Numbered from the stretch's first letter, positions 27,261 to 36,359 are shown. The stretch: 64,000 bases of DNA from JAJFHI01 sp050633705 (GCA_050633705.1 JBOEGZ010000017.1:1-64000); one strand, 5' to 3'. The notes: generated from the sequence alone by a model not told the origin. A program made the numbers and translations.

Positions 27261-27785
27261 ATGTCGCAGGTGTCGAGATATTTGGTGCAAGCCATCGCAG
27301 CGCTTTTTTGCGTTGTGACGTTCGGGATCGTGACGGTCGGTGCCCAGGATGATTTGTCGAAACAGATCCTCCTTAAGGATGCTGACATTCAGGGTTTCAT
27401 GAGTATCCAGGGCGACATGAAGACGATGGCGCGTAAAATCGAAGCCAGCGGCGATGTGTTGAGCCCTGAAGTGCGCAGCGAACTGGATGCCATGTCGAAA
27501 AAGCACGGCTTTGCAGATTTTGCGACGTTGCAATTGGTGGCGGCTAACATTGCCGGTCTGTTGGCAGGGTTCGATCCTGATACAGGCGCGTTTCAAGATC
27601 CGCGCGCAGACCTTCGAGCCGATATCGCCGAAATTGAAGCTGACGACAAACTTGACCCGGCGGAAAAAGACCGCGTTAAAAAAGAGCTGGAGGCCGAGTT
27701 GGCGGAAACGCCTGAAATTAAATTTAAAGAAAATATCGCGCTCATTAAGAAGTATCGCGAAGACATAGAAAAGGCATTGGAATAA
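27261..27785 (+). CDS. Hypothetical periplasmic protein
   Basis: A 174-aa protein with a Sec signal peptide (AIAALFCVVTFGIVTVGAQ) and a helical, charged mature part. The sequence suggests helix hairpins: DIQGFMSIQGDMKTMARKIE, then HGFADFATLQLVAANIAGLL, then an Asp/Glu/Lys-rich C-terminus. I do not recognise a named family. GGGAGAGG lies just before the ATG at 27261. Its stop overlaps the start of the enoyl-CoA hydratase gene (TAATG), so the two are co-translated, but this does not by itself indicate a shared reaction. Confidence 0.75.
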   Translation: MSQVSRYLVQAIAALFCVVTFGIVTVGAQDDLSKQILLKDADIQGFMSIQGDMKTMARKIEASGDVLSPEVRSELDAMSKKHGFADFATLQLVAANIAGLLAGFDPDTGAFQDPRADLRADIAEIEADDKLDPAEKDRVKKELEAELAETPEIKFKENIALIKKYREDIEKALE

Positions 27786-28639
27786 TGACGAGCGGGCAGC
27801 GAGCGGTAGCAAAAGACGAAACTTCGCCAAGCACTGTTGAGCTTTGCGGTGGCATTGTTCTTTTGGATCACCCCGAACCTGGCATTGGCGTGATCACAAT
27901 GAACCGCCCCAAGGCGCGCAATGCGCTATCTCTGGAGATGTTGGCGGCGATGAGCGAGGCGCTTGATCTTATTTCTCAAGATGACAGCGTGCGCGCGGTT
28001 GTTGTTGCCGGCAATGGTCCAGCCTTTTGCGCCGGCCATGACCTTAAGGAATTAACCGCAAGGCGCAGCGATGATGATGGTGGCAAAAGTTTCTACGTCG
28101 AAACGATGACGGCGTGCTCGGCGTTGATGATGAAGATCGTCCATTGTGACAAGCCGGTGATCGCCAGTGTTCACGCAATGGCAACGGCGGCCGGGTGCCA
28201 GCTTGTGGCGACATGCGATCTGGCTGTCGCGGCGGATACGGCGAAGTTTTGTACACCAGGCGTCAATATTGGTTTGTTTTGCTCAACGCCGATGGTGGCG
28301 TTGTCGCGCAATGTGTCCCGCAAACGTGCCATGGAAATGTTGTTGCTGGGTGAACTCATCTCAGCCGAAGACGCCGCCGACTTTGGTCTCGTCAATCGCG
28401 CTGTGGCGCCTGAGGCCGTTCGAGATGAGGCGATTGATATGGCGCGCCGGATTGCTGCCAAATCGTCAAAGACAGTGGCGATTGGAAAGTCGGCGTTTTA
28501 TTCCCAGATTGAAAAATCACTTGCAGGTGCCTACCAAGAAACCGCTGAGGTTATGGTGCACAATATGATGGAACGTGATGCCAAAGAGGGCATTGGAGCG
28601 TTTCTAGAAAAGCGCGAGCCGAAGTGGGACAACACGTGA
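27785..28639 (+). CDS. Enoyl-CoA hydratase/isomerase family protein
   Basis: A 284-aa crotonase-fold enzyme. GVITMNRPKARNALSLEML and the oxyanion-hole segment AFCAGHDLKEL are present, followed by KPVIASVHAMATAAGCQLVATCDLAVA. In place of the classic second Glu region it has CTPGVNIGLFCSTPMVALSR, as in the group annotated as enoyl-CoA hydratases next to CoA-binding proteins in alphaproteobacteria. The active-site Glu pair of true hydratases is therefore not clear and the reaction could differ. Overlapping junctions on both sides place it in a three-gene operon. Confidence 0.88.
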   Translation: MTSGQRAVAKDETSPSTVELCGGIVLLDHPEPGIGVITMNRPKARNALSLEMLAAMSEALDLISQDDSVRAVVVAGNGPAFCAGHDLKELTARRSDDDGGKSFYVETMTACSALMMKIVHCDKPVIASVHAMATAAGCQLVATCDLAVAADTAKFCTPGVNIGLFCSTPMVALSRNVSRKRAMEMLLLGELISAEDAADFGLVNRAVAPEAVRDEAIDMARRIAAKSSKTVAIGKSAFYSQIEKSLAGAYQETAEVMVHNMMERDAKEGIGAFLEKREPKWDNT

Positions 28640-29184
28640 GCCACGAGACTTATAGCGACGACTTCATCGAAGGCATCTTGGCGGACAATCGGGTTTTTGC
28701 GTTTATTGGCGCAAGTGCAAACACCTCTCGTCCGAGCTATTTCGCGATGAAATATTTGCTGGGGAAAGGCTATATCGTTCACCCCGTTAATCCGGGGATC
28801 GCGGGTCAAGACCTACTGGGCCAGCGTGTTTATGCAGATATAGACGACTTGCCTGGACCCGTTGATGTGGTCGATATTTTTCGCAACTCGCAAGCAGCTT
28901 TAGAGATCACCCGCAAGGCCATCGCTCGGCGCGAAGCGCTGGGGCTTAAGGTCATCTGGATGCAGCTTGGGGTGCGCAATGAGGTGGCCGCCGCCGAGGC
29001 GGAGGCCGTTGGGCTGACTGTCGTCATGAACCGCTGTCCAAAAATTGAGTATGGACGGCTTTCAGGTGAGATCGGTTGGAGCGGCGTTAATATGGGGCGG
29101 GTTTCAAGTCGTCGGCCGAAGTTGGCCGCAAGCGGTGTGCAGGGGCAAGTCATTGCCCCCAAAACGCCCGTTAAAGACGCCTGA
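28636..29184 (+). CDS. CoA-binding domain protein (YccU family)
   Basis: A 182-aa protein with a single Rossmann-type CoA_binding_2 domain. FAFIGASANTSRPSYFAMKYLLGKGY is its nucleotide loop region, then VHPVNPGIAGQDLLGQRVY, VDVVDIFR and KVIWMQLGVRNEVAA, and a final VVMNRCPKIEYGRL with a conserved Cys. The family binds CoA; its role is unknown, with a link to acyl-CoA handling or CoA-linked regulation inferred. GTG at 28636 overlaps the previous stop (GTGA) and has GGGAC about 7 nt upstream; GTG at 28624 is possible. Confidence 0.88.
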   Translation: MSHETYSDDFIEGILADNRVFAFIGASANTSRPSYFAMKYLLGKGYIVHPVNPGIAGQDLLGQRVYADIDDLPGPVDVVDIFRNSQAALEITRKAIARREALGLKVIWMQLGVRNEVAAAEAEAVGLTVVMNRCPKIEYGRLSGEIGWSGVNMGRVSSRRPKLAASGVQGQVIAPKTPVKDA

Positions 29185-29782
29185 TAAGTCTTCTCGATCC
29201 TGCCAAAGAGCAAAAATACCAGTGCTGAGACGCAACCGGTTTTGGCGACATGGATAAATGAGACCTCGGGTCGCAGGCAGCGCACACGGAGAAGGTGCTA
29301 GCAGGCTCACATTAAGTTGTAGGCTCGCGAGAGCTAAGTGAAAGGCCAAGTTGGAGTTTAAGGACTAAGTGTCTACTCGGCTATTTGGCGAGATTTATGC
29401 CCGGCCCGTGGTTTTGAGCGTCGCCAAGTTGGTCACCAGGCGAGAAACTGAACTCTCATTTTGGGGAACCAAAAGTTGCGTTCAATCGTATAGGTAACAT
29501 GGTGTGTCTCAGTCAGGCCTCGCAAATACTGTCTTTGCGAATATCTGCCAGGCTAGGGCATTCCTTTTCACCGCCTAGATCCTGTCTTATTTGTCAGGCT
29601 TAGGATTAACCAATGTATGGCGCTGTATGGCGCAGGTGTATATGGGCAGGCCGATGTTTATGTTTATGCAACTGGTTTGATGAGTTGGCAAAGGCATGAC
29701 GTCATTGCTAGACTAAATTTTCGTCCCGTTGAGGTGGCCGTTTGCAGGACGCCTGATGTGGGTACGGTTTTTGGAGACCTCG
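29185..29782. other. 600-bp region without a recognisable gene
   Basis: No plausible coding frame, tRNA, or FMN (RFN) riboswitch was seen upstream of ribA; the conserved RFN blocks are absent by eye. The part around 29230-29400 is rich in short G+C pairings and could hold a structured RNA, but I cannot assign one. The ribosome-binding site of ribA (GGAG, 29773-29776) lies at the right end. Confidence 0.45.
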
Positions 29783-30418
29783 ATGCAATCAAATGTGGTG
29801 ACATCCATTGAAGTGGATATCGACTGGGCTGTTGAGACAGTTTTGCCGATTGAGTTCCATGGCGAGGAAGTGTCACTTGAAGCACGAGCTTACCAAGGTG
29901 CCAATCCGCAGGAACAGGCGATCGTTCTGATCAACCGCGGTGAAGGTGTTGATGCCAAAGCAACGCCAACTGTTCGCGTGCACAGCGGTTGTGTCACCGG
30001 TGATATTTTTCATTCACTGCGCTGCGATTGTTATCAGCAACTGCAAGCTGGCCTGAAACGCGTGATTGAGTCCCCCAACGGTATTTTGATTTACCTGCCG
30101 TATCATGAAGGGCGGGGCATCGGTCTTGTAAACAAAATAAAAGCCTATGCACTGCAAGACAAAGGGCATGACACGGTTGATGCCAATGTTGAGCTGGGTG
30201 AGCCGATAGATGCGCGCGACTACCGTTTGGCGGCGGCAATTTTATTTGACCTCGGCTTCCCCGAGATCAAGCTCATCAGCAACAATCCTGCCAAGGTCGA
30301 ATCCTTGAGCGCGGAAGGTATCACGGTAACAGAACAAGTGTCGGTGGTGATTGAGCCGGGTCAGCACAACAAGAAGTACCTTGAGACCAAGCGCAAACGC
30401 ATGGCGCACAAAATTTAA
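29783..30418 (+). CDS. ribA: GTP cyclohydrolase II
   Basis: A 211-aa stand-alone RibA, which opens GTP to 2,5-diamino-6-ribosylamino-pyrimidinone phosphate, formate and pyrophosphate, the first step of riboflavin and some other pathways. The zinc site SGCVTGDIFHSLRCDC has its three Cys, and the catalytic region YLPYHEGRGIGLVNKI and LISNNPAKV are typical. GGAG lies 6 nt before the ATG at 29783. It is a single gene convergent to ndvA, apart from ribD/ribB/ribE, but a lone RibD-type reductase and a PTPS-like gene lie within 7 kb. It may therefore be a second copy serving another heterocycle pathway. Confidence 0.93.
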   Translation: MQSNVVTSIEVDIDWAVETVLPIEFHGEEVSLEARAYQGANPQEQAIVLINRGEGVDAKATPTVRVHSGCVTGDIFHSLRCDCYQQLQAGLKRVIESPNGILIYLPYHEGRGIGLVNKIKAYALQDKGHDTVDANVELGEPIDARDYRLAAAILFDLGFPEIKLISNNPAKVESLSAEGITVTEQVSVVIEPGQHNKKYLETKRKRMAHKI

Positions 30419-30502
30419 GTTTTGTGAGCGTTTGAATTCTCAACATGATGAGCCACAAGCTGGAGTTGCGTCATGCAAATGTCACATCGCTTTTTCCTGG
30501 GA

Positions 30503-32260
30503 TTACGTTTGTTGGGTTTCGTCCTCGCTTGGTTGCGTGAAGCCACCTTCTTCCAGCATCTGTGCAAACAAGCCTTGTTTGTTAGACTTGAGTTGATCAA
30601 AGGTTCCGCGCTCGACGATGCGACCATTGTTCATCACCAAAATCTGGTCGGCATCAATGACCGTCGAGAGGCGGTGGGCAATAATGAAAGTTGTGCGATT
30701 TTTTCGTAGGCGATCAATGGCGCGTTTGATGCGGGCTTCTGTTGCTGTGTCAAGCGCACTTGTTGCTTCGTCGAGAATGAGGATTGGGGCATTCTTTAAG
30801 ATGGCACGCGCGAGCGCAATGCGTTGGCGCTCTCCACCCGATAAAGAGGCACCGCGCTCGCCGATCACAAATTCATAGTCACCTTGTTTGGAGGAAATAA
30901 ATGCATCGGCTTCTGCCAACTGCGCGGCGCGTTTGATGTCGTCTGGGGTGGCATCACCACGTCCGACGCTAATGTTTTCTGCAACGGAGCGATTGAAGAG
31001 GCCTGCGTCTTGGAAAACAACAGCAATCGCTTGGCGCAGCGAATTCAGTTTAATGTCCCTGATGTCATTGCCATCAATGCGAATACTGCCTGATTGTGGT
31101 GTGCGAAGGTGTTGCAAGAGGGCGAGCGCGGTTGTTTTGCCAGCGCCTGTTGGGCCGACCAATGCAACTGTTTGGCCTGGTTTGGCTTCAAACGAGACAT
31201 CGTAGATGCCGGCCGCCTTGTCAGGAAATACAAATGTGACATCATCGTAGATGATGTGACCTTGAACGGGCAATGGCAGTTGTATTGCGTTGGGGCGTTC
31301 GCTGATTTCAGATGTTTCGTCGAGCAGGTTGAAGAAATTTTTCAGCGCTGGAGCACCCTGATGCAATTGCATGACAAATCCAGAAATCGCATCAAGCTTG
31401 GTGATCAGCAGATTTGCAAAAGCAACGAAACTGACGATTTCACCGACCGAGAGTTCGCCGCGAGACGCCAGAAACGCACCGACCGCGAATATGACAACCA
31501 TGGCAATTGTTGCCGCCGCGCGTTGCAAGACCGTCAGAATACCCCACCACGTTAACACTGGATATTGCGCGGCAAGAAGGTTTCCCATCAATGTCCGCAT
31601 GGCATCGACTTCTGCTGCGAGACGGGAAAAACTCTGGACAACTGTGACGTTTCCAATGACGTCGCCGACGCGTCCTGAGACGCCTTGGCGTTGTTTTTCA
31701 ACCTCGGCTTGTCCGCTGCTGGTTTTGCGCATGACATAAAGGCTCATGACCACATAGATCAGCGCCAACACGGCGAGAATAGTCGACATCCTAAGGTCGA
31801 CAGAAATGGCCGTTGGAATAAGCAGAAGGACGCCAGCGATTGCGGTGACATTCGTTCTCAGGACGCTCAACCAGAGCCAGAACAAGCGTTCTGTGCCCCA
31901 AAGAATGGTGCTAATGACAGCGCCCGATCCGCGGTCGGCGTGGTAGTTTAACGGCAATGTCATGGCCCGCTCGAAGGCGTTGTTCATAGCAACAAGTTTG
32001 TTGCGATGGGCCAATCGATCAGCGAAGATTGAAACAAGAACGTTGGCAAGAATGCCAAACAGCCCCAGGAGGGCCCAAAGTCCAATAAGGTTGAACGTGC
32101 TTTTTTGCGAAGCCAGCGCATCAACAACCCAACCAAATAGAATTGGTTCGGCGAGTTGGACCATTGCAATGATGACGCTTGCCAATGCTAGGCAAAGTGC
32201 CAGGGCCTTCTCACCGGCTAACATTTTTGCCGCGCGTGTATAGATTTCCAATAGAGTCAT
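30503..32260 (-). CDS. ndvA: Cyclic beta-1,2-glucan ABC exporter (NdvA/ChvA-like)
   Basis: A 585-aa fused ABC exporter half-transporter. Six membrane helices fill residues 15-300, then the nucleotide-binding domain with GPTGAGKTT, LSGGERQR, ILILDEATSALD and IAHRLST. The membrane domain has stretches like those of NdvA/ChvA, such as AEPILFGWVVDAL, SAQYPVL-like AAQYPVLTWWG and GEIVSFVAFANLLI. NdvA moves cyclic beta-1,2-glucan to the periplasm. The glucan synthase NdvB/ChvB (over 2,700 aa) is not in this window. The symbol rests on remembered similarity, and another polysaccharide or lipid is possible. It is convergent to ribA. Confidence 0.82.
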   Translation of the reverse strand: MTLLEIYTRAAKMLAGEKALALCLALASVIIAMVQLAEPILFGWVVDALASQKSTFNLIGLWALLGLFGILANVLVSIFADRLAHRNKLVAMNNAFERAMTLPLNYHADRGSGAVISTILWGTERLFWLWLSVLRTNVTAIAGVLLLIPTAISVDLRMSTILAVLALIYVVMSLYVMRKTSSGQAEVEKQRQGVSGRVGDVIGNVTVVQSFSRLAAEVDAMRTLMGNLLAAQYPVLTWWGILTVLQRAAATIAMVVIFAVGAFLASRGELSVGEIVSFVAFANLLITKLDAISGFVMQLHQGAPALKNFFNLLDETSEISERPNAIQLPLPVQGHIIYDDVTFVFPDKAAGIYDVSFEAKPGQTVALVGPTGAGKTTALALLQHLRTPQSGSIRIDGNDIRDIKLNSLRQAIAVVFQDAGLFNRSVAENISVGRGDATPDDIKRAAQLAEADAFISSKQGDYEFVIGERGASLSGGERQRIALARAILKNAPILILDEATSALDTATEARIKRAIDRLRKNRTTFIIAHRLSTVIDADQILVMNNGRIVERGTFDQLKSNKQGLFAQMLEEGGFTQPSEDETQQT

Positions 32261-32498
32261 AAGGTTGGCAAATACCTTTGCAATGATCGTGGAGGGGGCA
32301 CTTGGTTGGGCTCGAAAGAAGTAGCTCTGGTGAGTAATGAGAGTTTTAAGACGATTTGCAGTCCAGCATGATAATTATGGCAGGTTTCGTGTTGCACTAA
32401 AACGCTTTGGGTGTCTCAAGTGCAAACAATTGCTTTGACAGTTAAAGTTTTTGAGTGCCAGGGATGGTGAAATTGAAACGGGAGACTTAGCAAAACTC

Positions 32499-33209
32499 AT
32501 GTCAAATGGTGTGCGCGACATTCCTTCAGGGTCAAAAGCCAGCTTAGAACGGCTCGGCGCGCCCGGTCGTGGTCAACCGGTTGTTGTGGCGCAATTGGGA
32601 CAATCTCTTGATGGACGTATCGCGATACCCTCAGGTGAAAGTCGATACATCAATGGCGAGGCGGCGTTGGCCCATTTGCATGCCTTAAGAGCCCATGTCG
32701 ATGCGGTTGTGATTGGTGTTGGAACCGCGGTTGTCGATAATCCAAAGCTCAATGTGCGTCTTGTTGAGGGGGCGGATCCGGCGCGTGTCGTCATTGATCC
32801 GTCAGGGCGAATGACCGCCGAACTTTGTTGCATGAGCGAGGGAGGCGTGCGCCGCTTTGTTGTTCGCGCCGATGATGCAATAGTCGGACTGGAAAAGCAG
32901 GATGGTGTTGAAGAGATACGTCTTCAACGCGAGGGCCGATTTGTGCCGCCCCGCGCCATTGTTGAGGCGCTGGCAGAGCGCGGAATGAAGCGCGTATTAA
33001 TTGAAGGTGGGGCGGCAACTGTTTCCGCATTTGTTGATGCTGGTGTTGTTGATCGTTTGCATGTGCTTGTAGCGCCAATGCTTTTGGGGTCAGGAAAACC
33101 AGGCCTCTTACTTGACCCGATTGCGAAGTTGAGTGATGCGCTACGCCCGAAAGTGGATGTCTCTGTGCTCGAGGGTGGTGATGTGCTATTTGATTGTGAT
33201 CTTGTTTGA
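32499..33209 (+). CDS. RibD-type reductase domain protein (no deaminase domain)
   Basis: A 236-aa dihydrofolate-reductase-like protein equal to the C-terminal half of RibD. VVAQLGQSLDGRIA, the INGEAALAHLHALRAHVDAV block, VIGVGTAVVDNPKLNVR and VLIEGGAATVSAFVDAG are classic RibD_C motifs for NADPH and substrate binding. The zinc deaminase half is absent, so it cannot replace RibD alone. A TTG at 32451 in the same frame is an alternative start; neither site has a convincing ribosome-binding site. It lies beside cytochrome b561 and near ribA and the PTPS-like gene, so it may reduce a ribosylamino-pyrimidine or pterin intermediate. Confidence 0.85.
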   Translation: MSNGVRDIPSGSKASLERLGAPGRGQPVVVAQLGQSLDGRIAIPSGESRYINGEAALAHLHALRAHVDAVVIGVGTAVVDNPKLNVRLVEGADPARVVIDPSGRMTAELCCMSEGGVRRFVVRADDAIVGLEKQDGVEEIRLQREGRFVPPRAIVEALAERGMKRVLIEGGAATVSAFVDAGVVDRLHVLVAPMLLGSGKPGLLLDPIAKLSDALRPKVDVSVLEGGDVLFDCDLV

Positions 33210-33293
33210 AAGCATGCTCCAGCCCCTGGCCCAAGCGCATGCAAAGTGATTGCTGTCCTCGAAGTTGCGTCTGTCAAATAGGAGGCATTGAAA

Positions 33294-33887
33294 ATGTCGG
33301 ATACTCAAAACCGCTCTACACAACAAATTGAAATTTACAGCTCACCCGCCCGAAAATTTCACTGGGTGATGGCCTTTTTGCTTCTGCTTCAAGTGCCGCT
33401 CGGTCTGGCGATGGTCTACCGTGGCGTTGATCTTGGTATTTTTGATTCCGTGACCAACCACATGTACACCTCGCACAAATTGATCGGGGTCGTTTTGTTG
33501 GTGCTGATTATTTTCCGTTTTTTGTACAGACTGATGAACGGTGCTCCAGAAGAGCCTGATACACTAGAACCGTGGCAAAAAAAACTAAGCATGCTCAATC
33601 ACTGGGGTATTTATGTTCTGCTTATTGCAGTGCCAATTTTGGGTTATCTCGGAACGGCATACTATGGTGCCTTGAATATTTGGGGATTGTTTAAACTGCC
33701 AGCCGTTGTCGGTGTCGATAAAGAAGTCGCCAAGGTCGTTCTTGCTTATCATGCTTGGGCTGCGTTTGCATTGTTGGCTCTCGTCGTATTGCACATCGTT
33801 GCGGCAATCTATCACCATAGAATTCGCAAAGACTTGGTGCTCGCACGCATGCTGCCAAGGCTTTTGAAAAATAGTGATAAGGCCTGA
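33294..33887 (+). CDS. Cytochrome b561 family protein
   Basis: A 197-aa four-helix inner-membrane di-heme cytochrome b. The heme-ligand His residues are visible in each helix: ARKFHWVMAF, SHKLIGVVLL, and YHAWAAFALLALVVLHIVAAIYHH near the end, with LNHWGIYVLL in helix 3. Such proteins pass electrons from the quinone pool or to superoxide. AGGAGG (33280-33285) gives a strong ribosome-binding site for ATG 33294. It follows the RibD-type reductase by about 80 bp in the same direction. Confidence 0.92.
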   Translation: MSDTQNRSTQQIEIYSSPARKFHWVMAFLLLLQVPLGLAMVYRGVDLGIFDSVTNHMYTSHKLIGVVLLVLIIFRFLYRLMNGAPEEPDTLEPWQKKLSMLNHWGIYVLLIAVPILGYLGTAYYGALNIWGLFKLPAVVGVDKEVAKVVLAYHAWAAFALLALVVLHIVAAIYHHRIRKDLVLARMLPRLLKNSDKA

Positions 33888-33959
33888 TCGCAAGGGGGTG
33901 TGTCTCAGACGAGTTTGCGCCTGGCAAGGGCGTGTGCTTGGAGCGTGGGAGAACTCCAC

Positions 33960-34850
33960 CTACCCGGTTTCGTCTTCATCATCGTCATCATCGCCGTCAT
34001 CCATAAAGATGTTTTGTCCTGGTATGGCGAGTGTATCGGTATGTCCGACGATGGCACCCGACAACTCGCGGCGCCCCCAGCTTTCCACCAGTGGCTTTTC
34101 AACTTTTTCGGTCTCCATAACAGCCGTGACATAACCGAGTTGCAAAGCGGCGATCAGCGGACCATCACGAGGAACAGAAAGGACCCATGGGCTGCTACCT
34201 TCGCTGACGATATAGCCACTGGCCTGAAAGCGATCAGCGAGAATTGCAGCAGCTGTGGGTCCGGCAGCCGGACCAAAGCCTTTATCGATGCGTTGATGGT
34301 GGTGATATGCGGCGATCAGAGCATTGTCACTGGGGTGGCGGGGCTTCCATTGTTGCACGCCATTATAGGTGAGTGCTGTGTAAAAAGCCGACCGGCGTTT
34401 TGCGATGGCCTGAACCGTCTTGGCGATGGTTTGTGGTGAGGCGAGGTCGAATAGCGCTGAGGCCGTGACAAGATCGGGAGCGTCCCCCAACGCGATGTCG
34501 AGATCTTTGGCAAGGTCAACACTTTGGAAACGGACGTCCAAAGTCAGGCTGTCCTTGATGAGAGTTAGCGTGTCCCCGGTTGTTTCAAAGCTGTCGGCCC
34601 AATCGGCTAGCTCCTGGCGTGCCGCATCGAGCAACACCGCATCATGGTCGATGAGCTGCCAAGATTGTCGTGCCGGCAAAAGTGGTGCCGTGGCGCGCAA
34701 GTTGGCGCCCGTGCCGCATCCCAAATCGACAATGTTGAGCTGGTCACGCAAAGCAAAGTGCGCTTGCAAGGCTTCGCTGACATCGCCATTGCGCGCGCGA
34801 TGGTCGGCTGCTTCGCGCAAGGCCAGCCAGTCAGTACTGAAGCCGCTCAT
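33960..34850 (-). CDS. Class I SAM-dependent methyltransferase with acidic tail
   Basis: A 296-aa Rossmann-fold methyltransferase. Motif I is IVDLGCGTGANL near residue 40, followed by WQLIDHDAVLLDAAR (acidic motif II) and DLVTASALFDL (motif IV region). The N-terminal DWLALREAADHRARN is shared by a group of alphaproteobacterial methyltransferases. The last 14 residues are almost all acidic (DDGDDDDDEDE), encoded by GAT/GAC repeats. Its start overlaps the stop of the glycosyltransferase gene (ATGA, 34847-34850), so it belongs to the PTPS-like/glycosyltransferase operon. The substrate is unknown. Confidence 0.88.
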   Translation of the reverse strand: MSGFSTDWLALREAADHRARNGDVSEALQAHFALRDQLNIVDLGCGTGANLRATAPLLPARQSWQLIDHDAVLLDAARQELADWADSFETTGDTLTLIKDSLTLDVRFQSVDLAKDLDIALGDAPDLVTASALFDLASPQTIAKTVQAIAKRRSAFYTALTYNGVQQWKPRHPSDNALIAAYHHHQRIDKGFGPAAGPTAAAILADRFQASGYIVSEGSSPWVLSVPRDGPLIAALQLGYVTAVMETEKVEKPLVESWGRRELSGAIVGHTDTLAIPGQNIFMDDGDDDDDEDETG

Positions 34851-35905
34851 GACTTAAGTTCCATGATCACTTCTGCAAACTTGCGGGCCGTTTCATTCCA
34901 TGTTGGTAGCTTGCGACCAGCCTCCCAGGCTGCGTCCGCCAATTTTGCCCTTAGTTTTCTGTCGTTCAATGCTTGTGCCAAAGCCTCAGTCAACGCTTCG
35001 ATATTGCCAGGAGGAACTTTTAGCGCGGCACCGTCAGGCACTGTAAATGCCGCGGCGCCACCGGTTGTGCAAACGATCGGCAATCCACATGCCATAGCTT
35101 CGGCGAGCACCATTCCGTAACCTTCAAACAAGGACGGCATGACAAAGATATCAGCGGTTTCGTAGAAACGTTCGAGCGTTGCAGGGACGACAATGCCTGG
35201 AAGGGCAATGCGATCTGTCATGCCTGAGCTTTCAACCTGCTTTTTTAGTGCCAGGGCGACATCAGGATCTCGGTCTTGCGCCCCGGCGATGGTCAGGCGC
35301 CAATCGAGGTGGCGTAAAGGTTCCAGTGCCGAAATCAGAACGTCATAGCCTTTTCGTGTCGAGATTGCCCCGACGGACAACAACTGCAATGGCGTGCCGG
35401 TTCCTGTTGCGCGCAAAGCCGGGTTGGTGCCGGGGCGTGCGACAGTAATTTTGTGGGCTGGCACATCGTAGTCGCATTCAAGAATAGGCTGCATTGAGGG
35501 ACCGGTGATGATGACCGCGTCGGCCTGTGCCAAGGCGTTTTTTTCCGTACCCGCGAGGCGTTTTTGGTCGGCTGCCGAGATACCACTTTCCAGCGCCAAT
35601 GGGTGATGCACCAACGCGATAATCCGGCACGAAATCTGGTCAATGATTGAAGCTGGCAACGCACCAAATGCAAGTCCGTCTATGACCAAGACCTTATCAG
35701 CTGCAATCGCGGTTAAGAGTTTCTCGGTTTCAGTAAGATCTGCTTGGGTTGGGTTTGGGAAACTTCCGGGTAGTTGCAATCGTTGGTGTTTGAGACCGAG
35801 CGCCGGTAGCAAAGACATGATGCGTCGGTCGTAGGCATACCCACCCGTCTGAGTATGAATATCGCCGGGAATTGCAAAAATTACGTCGGGTAATAGGTCA
35901 GGCAC
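34847..35905 (-). CDS. Glycosyltransferase family 4 protein in PTPS-like operon
   Basis: A 352-aa GT-B glycosyltransferase. FAIPGDIHTQTGGYAYDRRIM is split as an N-terminal glycine loop, and the donor domain has LLSVGAISTRKGYDVLI, LTIAGAQDRD and the EX7E-type segment FEGYGMVLAEAMACGLPIV. The GTG at 35905 (with GAGGGG 7 nt upstream) overlaps the PTPS-like stop by 8 bp and is favoured over upstream ATGs that would run deep into that gene. No membrane segment is seen. It may glycosylate the small molecule made by its neighbours rather than a polysaccharide; the coupling to the PTPS-like and methyltransferase genes supports this but does not prove it. Confidence 0.87.
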   Translation of the reverse strand: MPDLLPDVIFAIPGDIHTQTGGYAYDRRIMSLLPALGLKHQRLQLPGSFPNPTQADLTETEKLLTAIAADKVLVIDGLAFGALPASIIDQISCRIIALVHHPLALESGISAADQKRLAGTEKNALAQADAVIITGPSMQPILECDYDVPAHKITVARPGTNPALRATGTGTPLQLLSVGAISTRKGYDVLISALEPLRHLDWRLTIAGAQDRDPDVALALKKQVESSGMTDRIALPGIVVPATLERFYETADIFVMPSLFEGYGMVLAEAMACGLPIVCTTGGAAAFTVPDGAALKVPPGNIEALTEALAQALNDRKLRAKLADAAWEAGRKLPTWNETARKFAEVIMELKS

Positions 35906-36302
35906 CGAGCGTCCCCTCGTAGGCTGCGCGGGCCAAATCTGTTTCCGATAGGGTGACCCGAATTTTGGCAAGTTCCTTTGCGTCTTCGCCAAGTTTGCCA
36001 TTTTGGGCCGCGAGGGCGATTTGGTCAAAGATGTGTTTTGCTAAAAACTCTGTTGTTGTGAGCTGTCCTTGAAATTTCTCAATTTCGTCGAGGTTTTGAT
36101 AGTTCAATGGTTTCAGAATTTCGGCCAGAACGGAAAGTGCAGCGCCAATATCGACGACGACATTGTAGCGCGTGAGCTGATTGCGAAAGAATGCAACGTC
36201 GACCACGAATGTTGCCCCGTGCATTTTTTCAGCAGGTCCAAAGAACGGATCGGGAAGGCTGTGGGCGATCATAATGCGGTCGCGAACTTCGACGGAAAAC
36301 AT
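35898..36302 (-). CDS. 6-pyruvoyl-tetrahydropterin synthase/QueD-like protein with altered active site
   Basis: A 134-aa T-fold protein of the PTPS/QueD family. Family marks are the opening strand VRDRIMIAHSL with a zinc-ligand His (14), the region MHGATFVVDV (27-36), VVDIG for the VxDF/MG element, and the late SETDLARAAYEG holding the pterin-anchor Glu. Several active-site residues are replaced: the HGH zinc pair is HGA (A30), and the catalytic LDHxxLN block reads LNYQNLDEI, losing the Asp-His relay. No catalytic Cys is evident. It probably binds a pterin-like ligand with different chemistry. It is the first gene of an overlapping trio with a glycosyltransferase and methyltransferase. Confidence 0.85.
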   Translation of the reverse strand: MFSVEVRDRIMIAHSLPDPFFGPAEKMHGATFVVDVAFFRNQLTRYNVVVDIGAALSVLAEILKPLNYQNLDEIEKFQGQLTTTEFLAKHIFDQIALAAQNGKLGEDAKELAKIRVTLSETDLARAAYEGTLGA

Positions 36303-36359
36303 GTAGTGGTTATCTCCGGTTTGGGCTGAGCGTTATAAACGTAATCGGCAAACTTAAAT

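Noticed and set aside
29185..29782. Possible FMN riboswitch upstream of ribA
   Set aside because: The conserved RFN blocks are not present by eye.
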